Assembly (NCBI RefSeq): GCF_030077735.1
Contig: NZ_JASJEU010000014.1
Span: 1 to 64,000, forward strand
Origin: Gordonibacter faecis
Lineage (GTDB): Bacteria > Actinomycetota > Coriobacteriia > Coriobacteriales > Eggerthellaceae
Reading direction: 5' to 3'
DNA: 64,000 bases
Shown here: positions 58,516 to 64,000 of the stretch, one piece after another
How positions within the stretch are numbered: the stretch's first letter is position 1
How the letters are laid out: every line of letters starts with the position of its first letter
The notes under the pieces: model-generated
What the model was told of the DNA's origin: nothing
Database searches by the model: none
Seen by the model: the letters and a program-made list of their open reading frames with translations, nothing else
Program-made: the position numbers and the translations under genes

Positions 58516-61083
58516 TTAGTCCGCAGCGCCACCGGCGGCGGAGCCGCCTCCGGAGGTGACACCGGCGTGGCCGAGGTCGTAGTTCGTCAGCAGCAGTTCA
58601 GCGTCGCGCGCGATGCTATCGCGCTTGCGCGGCTCGGGGATAGCGCCCGAACCCTGCGTGAACACCAGCTCGCCGTCCACGGCATCCACGTCAATGATGG
58701 AGCCACTCTCCCACTTGCCCTCGAGAATTTCCTCGGACAGCGGGTCTTCCAGCAGGCGCTGGATGGCACGGCGGAGCGGACGGGCGCCGAACGTGGCATC
58801 GGTGCCTTCCTTCGCAATGAGCTTGCACGCCGCATCCGTCAAATTGATGGACATGTTCTGCGCGATAAGGCGCTCGCGCAAATCGGCCACCATGAGTTTC
58901 ACAATTTCGCCGATCTGCTGTTCGGTCAGGCTCTTGAACACGATAATCTCGTCGATACGGTTCAGGAACTCGGGCCTGAACAGCTTCTTCATCTCGGACA
59001 TGACGCGGCTCTTGATCTCCTTGTCGGAGAGGCCCGCGTGGTCGTCGGTGGAGAAGCCGAGCGTCGAAGGCTGCGCGATCTCGCGTGCGCCCACGTTCGA
59101 CGTCATGATGATAACCGTGTTGCGGAAGTCAACCGTGCGACCCTGCGCGTCCGTCAAGCGGCCCTCCTCCAGAATTTGGAGCAGGATGTTGAACACGTCG
59201 GGGTGCGCCTTTTCAATCTCGTCGAACAGCACCACCGAGTAGGGGCGCTGGCGCACGGCCTTCGTCAGCTGGCCGCCCTCGTCGAAGCCCACGTAGCCCG
59301 GAGGCGAACCCACCAGGCGCGACACGCTGTGCTTCTCCATGTACTCGGACATGTCGAACGAGAGCAGCGCATCCTCGGAGTTGAACAGGAACTCGGCAAG
59401 CGCTTTCGAGAGTTCAGTCTTACCCACGCCCGAGGGGCCCAGGAAGATGAACGAACCGGCCGGGCGCTTCGGATCCTTGAGGCCTGAGCGCGAGCGGCGG
59501 ATGGCCTTCGAAAGCGCGGTCACGGCCTCTTCCTGGCCAATCACACGCTCGTGCAGCACCGATTCCATGCGCAGCAGCTTCTCGGTTTCGGCCTCGGTGA
59601 GGTTCGACACGGGCACGCCCGTGGTCATGGACACCACATCCGCGATGTCTTCCACCGTCACCTGCTGGATGGTTTTCTGGGCGTTTTCCTCCCAGTCCTT
59701 TTCGGCCTGGGCGCGCTTATCCTTGAGCTGGGCTTCCTCGTCGCGCAACTGGGCGGCGCGCTCGAAATCTTGGGCGGCGATGGCGCCGTCTTTCTCGGCG
59801 CGCAGCTTGCGCAGTTCCTCGTCCAAGTCACGCAGTTCCTTCGGCAGCGTCATGTTGCGAATGCGCATGCGCGCGCCCGCCTCGTCAAGCACGTCGATGG
59901 CCTTGTCGGGCAGGAAGCGATCCTGGATGTAGCGGCTGGCCAGCAACACGGCCGCTTGCAGCGCCTCGTCGGTGAAGTGCACCTGGTGGTGCGCCTCGTA
60001 GCGGTCGCGCAGGCCCTCCATGATGCGCAGCGCCTGTTCCTCGTTCGGCTCGCCCACAGTGATGGGCTGGAAGCGGCGCTCAAGGGCGGAGTCTTTCTCC
60101 AGGTGCTTGCGGTACTCGTCGATGGTGGTGGCGCCGACGACCTGAATCTCACCGCGGGACAGCGGCGGCTTCAAAATGGCGGCGGCGTCGATGGAGCCCT
60201 CGGCCGAGCCCGCGCCGATGAGCGTGTGAATTTCGTCGATGAACAGGATAATGTCGCCCGCGTCCTGCACCTCTTTGATGCACTTCTTCAGGCGCTCTTC
60301 GAATTCGCCGCGGTACTTCGACCCGGCCACGAGCGCACTCACGTCAAGCGTGAACAGGCGCTTGTCGCGCAGAATGTCGGGCACCTGGTTCGACACGATG
60401 AGCTGCGCCAAACCTTCGACCACGGCTGTTTTGCCGACGCCCGGCTCGCCGATGAGCAGCGGGTTGTTCTTCTGGCGGCGCGAAAGCACCTGCATGACGC
60501 GCTCGATTTCGCCGGCGCGGCCGATGACCGGGTCCAGCTTGCCGTCGCGCGCCTTCTTCGTAAGGTCGGTGCCGAATTCCTTCAGCACGCTGTCGGAGCC
60601 CTGCGCGCTCTGATCGAATGCATTGCGACCAGCGTAGACCGGGCTTTGACCCACGAGGTCGTTCAGCGCGCTGCGCACGTCGTCGCCCGACACGCCCAGG
60701 CGCGTGAGTACCTCAAGCGCCGTGCCGTCGCCTTCGCGCACGATGCCGAGCAGCAAGTGCTCGGTGGAAATGTAGGATTGACCCATCTGCATGGCCTCGC
60801 GCAGGCTGTTTTCCAGCACGCGCTTCACGCGGGGCGTGAACGACAGGTGACCCGACACATCGGTGTCCTCGTCGATGGCCACCACCTGGCGAATGGCTTG
60901 CACCACGCCGTCGTACTTGACGTTCAGGCGGTCGAGCGCCTGGGCGGCCAGGCCGTCTTTCTCCTGGATGAGTCCCAGCAGGATATGTTCGGTGCCCACG
61001 TAGGGCTGATGCAGCGAGCGAGCCTCGTCCTGGGCAAGGACAAGCACTTTGCGCGCCTTGTCGGTGAACTTTTCAAATGACAT
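58516..61083 (-). CDS. clpC: ATP-dependent Clp protease ATPase ClpC
   Basis: The 855-residue AAA+ unfoldase has the N-domain repeat ('FTDKARKVLVLAQDEA'), D1 Walker A 'GEPGVGKTAVVEG' and a UVR motif ('DFERAAQLRDEEAQLK'). D2 Walker A is 'GPSGVGKTELSKA'. It feeds substrates to ClpP. I start it at the ATG at 61083; an upstream in-frame extension would run through the promoter. A CIRCE operator in front places it under HrcA heat-shock control. The last 30 residues are Gly/Ala-rich. Confidence 0.93.
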   Translation of the reverse strand: MSFEKFTDKARKVLVLAQDEARSLHQPYVGTEHILLGLIQEKDGLAAQALDRLNVKYDGVVQAIRQVVAIDEDTDVSGHLSFTPRVKRVLENSLREAMQMGQSYISTEHLLLGIVREGDGTALEVLTRLGVSGDDVRSALNDLVGQSPVYAGRNAFDQSAQGSDSVLKEFGTDLTKKARDGKLDPVIGRAGEIERVMQVLSRRQKNNPLLIGEPGVGKTAVVEGLAQLIVSNQVPDILRDKRLFTLDVSALVAGSKYRGEFEERLKKCIKEVQDAGDIILFIDEIHTLIGAGSAEGSIDAAAILKPPLSRGEIQVVGATTIDEYRKHLEKDSALERRFQPITVGEPNEEQALRIMEGLRDRYEAHHQVHFTDEALQAAVLLASRYIQDRFLPDKAIDVLDEAGARMRIRNMTLPKELRDLDEELRKLRAEKDGAIAAQDFERAAQLRDEEAQLKDKRAQAEKDWEENAQKTIQQVTVEDIADVVSMTTGVPVSNLTEAETEKLLRMESVLHERVIGQEEAVTALSKAIRRSRSGLKDPKRPAGSFIFLGPSGVGKTELSKALAEFLFNSEDALLSFDMSEYMEKHSVSRLVGSPPGYVGFDEGGQLTKAVRQRPYSVVLFDEIEKAHPDVFNILLQILEEGRLTDAQGRTVDFRNTVIIMTSNVGAREIAQPSTLGFSTDDHAGLSDKEIKSRVMSEMKKLFRPEFLNRIDEIIVFKSLTEQQIGEIVKLMVADLRERLIAQNMSINLTDAACKLIAKEGTDATFGARPLRRAIQRLLEDPLSEEILEGKWESGSIIDVDAVDGELVFTQGSGAIPEPRKRDSIARDAELLLTNYDLGHAGVTSGGGSAAGGAAD

Positions 61084-61126
61084 GTAAAGCCTCGATTCTC
61101 GCGGAGCTTCTTGTGTTTCACGGTAC

Positions 61127-61156
61127 ATGCTAGCACTCTCGTCAAGAGAGTGCCAA
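61127..61156 (-). promoter_or_regulatory. clpC promoter with CIRCE (HrcA) operator
   Basis: TAGCACTC (61131-61138), nine bases, GAGTGCCA (61148-61155) is the CIRCE inverted repeat. On the minus strand it overlaps -35 TTGGCA (61151-61156), an 18-base spacer and -10 TAGCAT (61127-61132), so HrcA binding would block transcription. Confidence 0.85.
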
Positions 61157-61314
61157 CGCAAAGCAGGCCGCACACGCTCGCTCCATAACTTGAGCCCTTG
61201 GCTACAACGGCGACCATCGTATCACGACCTCCCCCAGCCCGCGTACGAGCGGCCGGATGAGACCGAACGTGCTCATTTCTGACGAGGAACTGAAACCTCG
61301 GGCCCTCACGTACA

Positions 61315-61351
61315 AGGAGGCCGCCCGGCATCAACGCACGGACAGCCTCCT
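61315..61351 (-). terminator. Possible terminator after lysS
   Basis: AGGAGGC (61315-61321) and GCCTCCT (61345-61351) can pair, 26 bases after the lysS stop; the loop is long and there is no U tract. Confidence 0.35.
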
Positions 61352-61376
61352 GGATAACGCTGCGTACCTACTTATA

Positions 61377-63335
61377 TTAGTACAGCTTCGCTCCTGCGGG
61401 GATGCGGTCGTCTACCATGAGCAGGTTGAGGCGCTCCTCGGGCTCGCCGTTCTCGCCGGGTTCCTCGTGGATGGCACTGATAATCATGCCGCACGAGTCC
61501 ACACCCATCATCTTGCGCGGCGGCAAGTTGGTGATGGCGATAAGCGTGCGGCCCACCAGCTCTTCCGGCTCGTAGTACGCGTGGATGCCGGAGAGGATGG
61601 TGCGGTCGGTGCCTGTGCCGTCGTCGAGCGTGAACTGCAACAGTTTCTTGCTCTTCGGCACGGCGATGCACTCCTTCACCTTCACAGCGCGGAAGTCCGA
61701 CTTGCTGAACGTGTCGAAGTCCACCTCGTCTTCGAACAGGGGCTCGATGACCACCTTCGAGAAGTCGATGGGCTCGGGAGCGGCCGCCGCTGCGGGAGTA
61801 GCCGCCGCGGCCGGGCGCGAACGCCCGCCCACTGGGACTTCGTCGCGCATGTGCGGGAACAGCAGCACATCGCGGATGGACGGCGCGTCGGTGAGCAGCA
61901 TGACCAGGCGGTCGATGCCCACACCCACACCGCCCGCAGGCGGCATGCCGTACTCAAGCGCGCGCACGTAGTCTTCGTCGTAGCCCATGGCCTCATCGTC
62001 GCCCGAGTTCTTGGCATCCACCTGCGCCTGGAAGCGCTCGGCCTGATCGACCGGGTCGTTCAACTCGCCGAAGGCGTTGGCGTACTCATGTCCGCAGATG
62101 AACAGCTCGAAGCGCTCGGTAAAGTTCGGATCGCCCGCCTTCTTCTTGGCCAGCGGCGACACCTCAAGCGGGTGGTCAATCACGAACGTGGGTTGGATGA
62201 GTTTCTCTTCGGCCACGGCCTCGAAGATCTCGGCGATCAGCTTGCCCTTGCCCCACGCGTCCTCGGCGTGGCCGCCGTTCTTCTCCAGGATGGCCACCAA
62301 TTCCTCGCGCGTGCGCTCGAAGCTGACGTCCTCGCCCGCGCCGGCGCTCGCCAGTTCGGCCATGGACTTGCGCGGCCACTCGCCGGACAGGTCGATGTCC
62401 TGCCCCTGGTAGGTGATCTGGAGCGTTCCGCAGGCGGCCAGCGCCGCCGCCTGGATGTAGCCCTGCGTGAGCTCCATCATGCCCTCAAGGTCGGAAAACG
62501 CCTGGTAGGCTTCCATCGTGGTGAACTCGGGGTTATGGTACGGGTCCATGCCCTCGTTGCGGAACTGACGGCCGATTTCGAACACCTTCTCAAACCCACC
62601 CACCAAGAGGCGCTTGAGCGGCAACTCGGTGGCGATGCGCAGGAAGTAGTCGCGGTCGAGCGCGTTGAAGTGCGTCGTGAACGGCTTGGCGTTCGCGCCG
62701 CCCAGAATGGGATGCAAAAACGGCGTTTCCACCTCGTAGAAGCCCTGGTCCTCCATGTAGCGACGGATAGCCGCCACAATCTTGAAGCGCTTCTCGAAGG
62801 TGTTTTTGACCTCGGGGTTCATGACCAGGTCGACGTAGCGCTGGCGATAGCGCGTCTCTTTGTCCGCTAGGCCGTGGAACTTCTCAGGCAGCGGGCGCAG
62901 CGACTTGCTCAGCAGCTCAAACGATGTCACAGCCACGGACAGCTGTCCGCGCTTCGTGCGCATCATGGTGCCGTGCACGCCAATCCAGTCGCCCACGTCG
63001 AGGGCTTTCAATTCCGCGAAGGCGTCTTCGCCCAGCGCGTTGATGCGACAGAACAGCTGCATGTCGCCCGTGGAGTCGCGCAGCTCAAGGAAGGCCAGCT
63101 TGCCCTGGTCGCGCTTGGCCATCACACGGCCCGCCACCTGCACTTCGTCCTCGGTGGACGCGCCGTCTTCCAGGTTCGCATACTGTTCGGCCAGATCAGC
63201 CAGATGGTGCGAATACTTGAACGCGTGGCCGTACGGGTCCTTACCCGCCGCCATGAGCGCCTCACGCTTAGCGCGGCGCACCGCAATGGGGTCGTCTTCG
63301 ATGACGTGCTCAGTCTGCTCGGGGGTATCGCTCAT
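61377..63335 (-). CDS. lysS: Lysyl-tRNA synthetase with C-terminal tRNA-binding domain
   Basis: Residues 1-500 are class II LysRS: an OB-fold anticodon-binding domain ('VQVAGRVMAKRDQGKLAFLELRD'), motif 2 'QFRNEGMDPYHNPEFT' and motif 3 'GVGIDRLVMLLTDAPSIRDV'. After an Ala/Pro linker (about 508-530), residues 540-652 form a second OB fold of the Trbp111/MetRS-C type ('SKSDFRAVKVKECIAVPKSK', 'PPRKMMGVDSCGMI'). This extra domain is normally on MetRS; on LysRS it should raise tRNA affinity. The ATG at 63335 lies 39 bases after the greA stop, suggesting a greA-lysS unit. Confidence 0.92.
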   Translation of the reverse strand: MSDTPEQTEHVIEDDPIAVRRAKREALMAAGKDPYGHAFKYSHHLADLAEQYANLEDGASTEDEVQVAGRVMAKRDQGKLAFLELRDSTGDMQLFCRINALGEDAFAELKALDVGDWIGVHGTMMRTKRGQLSVAVTSFELLSKSLRPLPEKFHGLADKETRYRQRYVDLVMNPEVKNTFEKRFKIVAAIRRYMEDQGFYEVETPFLHPILGGANAKPFTTHFNALDRDYFLRIATELPLKRLLVGGFEKVFEIGRQFRNEGMDPYHNPEFTTMEAYQAFSDLEGMMELTQGYIQAAALAACGTLQITYQGQDIDLSGEWPRKSMAELASAGAGEDVSFERTREELVAILEKNGGHAEDAWGKGKLIAEIFEAVAEEKLIQPTFVIDHPLEVSPLAKKKAGDPNFTERFELFICGHEYANAFGELNDPVDQAERFQAQVDAKNSGDDEAMGYDEDYVRALEYGMPPAGGVGVGIDRLVMLLTDAPSIRDVLLFPHMRDEVPVGGRSRPAAAATPAAAAAPEPIDFSKVVIEPLFEDEVDFDTFSKSDFRAVKVKECIAVPKSKKLLQFTLDDGTGTDRTILSGIHAYYEPEELVGRTLIAITNLPPRKMMGVDSCGMIISAIHEEPGENGEPEERLNLLMVDDRIPAGAKLY

Positions 63336-63374
63336 AGGTTGTCCTCAAACTCGCAGGTTGGCGTAATGGGAGCC

Positions 63375-63845
63375 TTAGTGCTCGATTTTGACGATGACCA
63401 TGGAGATGTCGCGGCCGGTGGGGCCTGTCGTCTCCACTTTGTCGCCCTTCTTGTGGCCCAGCAGCGCGGCGCCCACCGGAGACTCGTTCGAAATCTTGCC
63501 AGCGGCGGCGTCGCTCTCGGCGCCACCCACAATGGTGAACACGCGCTCTTTGCCGCCCATGTCCACGGTCACCGTGGAGCCGATGTTCACCTTACTGGAG
63601 CGCTTCGGCGTGTTGACCACGGTCGCCTCAGACAGGATGCGGCTGATCTCGGCGATGCGCGCCTCCATCATGCCCTGCTCGTTCTTCGCGTCGTCGTACT
63701 CGGAGTTCTCCGAGATGTCGCCGAACTCGCGCGCCACCTTGATGCGCTCGCCAATTTCGGCGCGCTTCTCCGTCTCGAGGAAATGGAGCTCTTCCTCTAG
63801 CTTGTCCTTACCCTCTTGCGTGAGGATGAAATTATCGCTTGCCAT
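63375..63845 (-). CDS. greA: Transcription elongation factor GreA
   Basis: The 156-residue protein has the GreA coiled coil with its acidic tip ('KVAREFGDISENSEYDDAKN') and C-terminal FKBP-like domain ('SPVGAALLGHKKGDKVETTG'). It rescues backtracked RNA polymerase. The ATG at 63845 fits the family start; in-frame sequence upstream is leader. Confidence 0.94.
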   Translation of the reverse strand: MASDNFILTQEGKDKLEEELHFLETEKRAEIGERIKVAREFGDISENSEYDDAKNEQGMMEARIAEISRILSEATVVNTPKRSSKVNIGSTVTVDMGGKERVFTIVGGAESDAAAGKISNESPVGAALLGHKKGDKVETTGPTGRDISMVIVKIEH

Positions 63846-63942
63846 TGTGCTCACCCGTCCACATACAACAGGCACGCCCGGTTGTTGAGCGTGCGACTTA
63901 ACTTTATTTTGAACTGATTTTTCGGTCGTGCCGAAGGAATAC
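63846..63942 (-). other. greA leader region
   Basis: About 97 bases between the upstream terminator and greA, with an inverted repeat GCACGC/GCGTGC at about 63872-63894. No convincing -10/-35 pair could be assigned. Confidence 0.35.
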
Positions 63943-63985
63943 AAAAAAGCGGCGTGCGCCCGGCCGAGCCGTCGACGCACACCGC
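63943..63985 (-). terminator. Intrinsic terminator of an upstream off-window gene
   Basis: On the minus strand GCGGTGTGCG pairs with CGCACGCCGC and is followed by TTTTTT (plus-strand A run 63943-63948). It implies another minus-strand gene ending just beyond the window. Confidence 0.85.
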
Positions 63986-64000
63986 GAACCGGTTCGCTAC

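Noticed and set aside
1..64000. CRISPR arrays, insertion sequences with transposases, tRNA or rRNA genes
   Set aside because: No regular direct-repeat/spacer array, transposase-like protein, or convincing tRNA or rRNA sequence was recognised by eye.

Overview
The window looks like the chromosome of a strictly anaerobic gut actinobacterium of the class Coriobacteriia, most likely family Eggerthellaceae. The base composition is high in G+C. Four molybdopterin (bis-MGD) oxidoreductases occur within 27 kb. Accompanying genes include DUF169-ferredoxin, LuxR/MalT-type regulators, OFA-like MFS transporters and a small MCFRPP zinc-ribbon protein. The housekeeping block greA-lysS-clpC-ispD-ispF-cysE-cysS has an actinobacterial character. 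The genus cannot be fixed from the sequence alone.

Region 1 (about 0.6-14 kb, nearly all minus strand) reads as one substrate-utilisation module. From upstream to downstream it holds a MalT-like LuxR regulator, a zinc-ribbon microprotein, an 889-aa Mo oxidoreductase, a DASS-family anion transporter, an 8Fe ferredoxin, an amidase-signature hydrolase, and a two-subunit enzyme. That two-subunit enzyme strongly resembles pyrogallol-phloroglucinol transhydroxylase. A PadR regulator converges at the far end. Two promoters in the module, in front of the microprotein and in front of the 889-aa enzyme, carry matching arrays of GGGTAA boxes at the same distance from similar -35 elements. This suggests co-activation by the neighbouring LuxR protein. 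A plausible overall job is import, de-amidation and reductive or redox-neutral dehydroxylation of a plant or host phenolic or carboxylated compound.

Region 2 (14-30 kb, minus strand) is a second respiratory area. It holds a GNAT, ferredoxin-DUF169, a COG1964-type radical SAM protein with a DUF2064 transferase, a Mo enzyme coupled to an HdrB-like CCG protein, a three-part Mo/FeS/NrfD membrane oxidoreductase, and two tandem MFS transporters. The Mo subunit of the three-part enzyme has an unusual aromatic-rich repeat tail.

Region 3 (30-36.7 kb, plus strand) has an MBL-fold hydrolase, a GNAT and a WYL regulator. It also has a detoxification-like group: a GyrI/DJ-1 fusion, an HTH-zinc ribbon regulator, a GyrI-like protein and an SPL-type radical SAM protein.

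Region 4 (37-41.6 kb) encodes two secreted surface proteins. The larger, BspA-like one contains two long poly-G tracts and is out of frame at the first, so it looks phase variable.

Region 5 (42-48 kb) contains an ECF sigma/anti-sigma pair, yjdF behind a riboswitch-like leader, a LytTR-DUF3021 pair, and a flavin-binding protein divergent from an SDR-NTF2 pair resembling steroid enzymes.

Region 6 (48-64 kb, minus strand) is core metabolism: metF-metH activation protein-metH from an apparently leaderless promoter, a TspO-like membrane protein, U32 peptidase-like protein, cysS, cysE, ispF, ispD, CIRCE-controlled clpC, lysS fused to a tRNA-binding domain, and greA. Intergenic gaps throughout carry several families of short palindromic repeats. 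One of these has entered the metH coding sequence, and another is a large hairpin whose outer stem differs in sequence between copies while pairing is kept.
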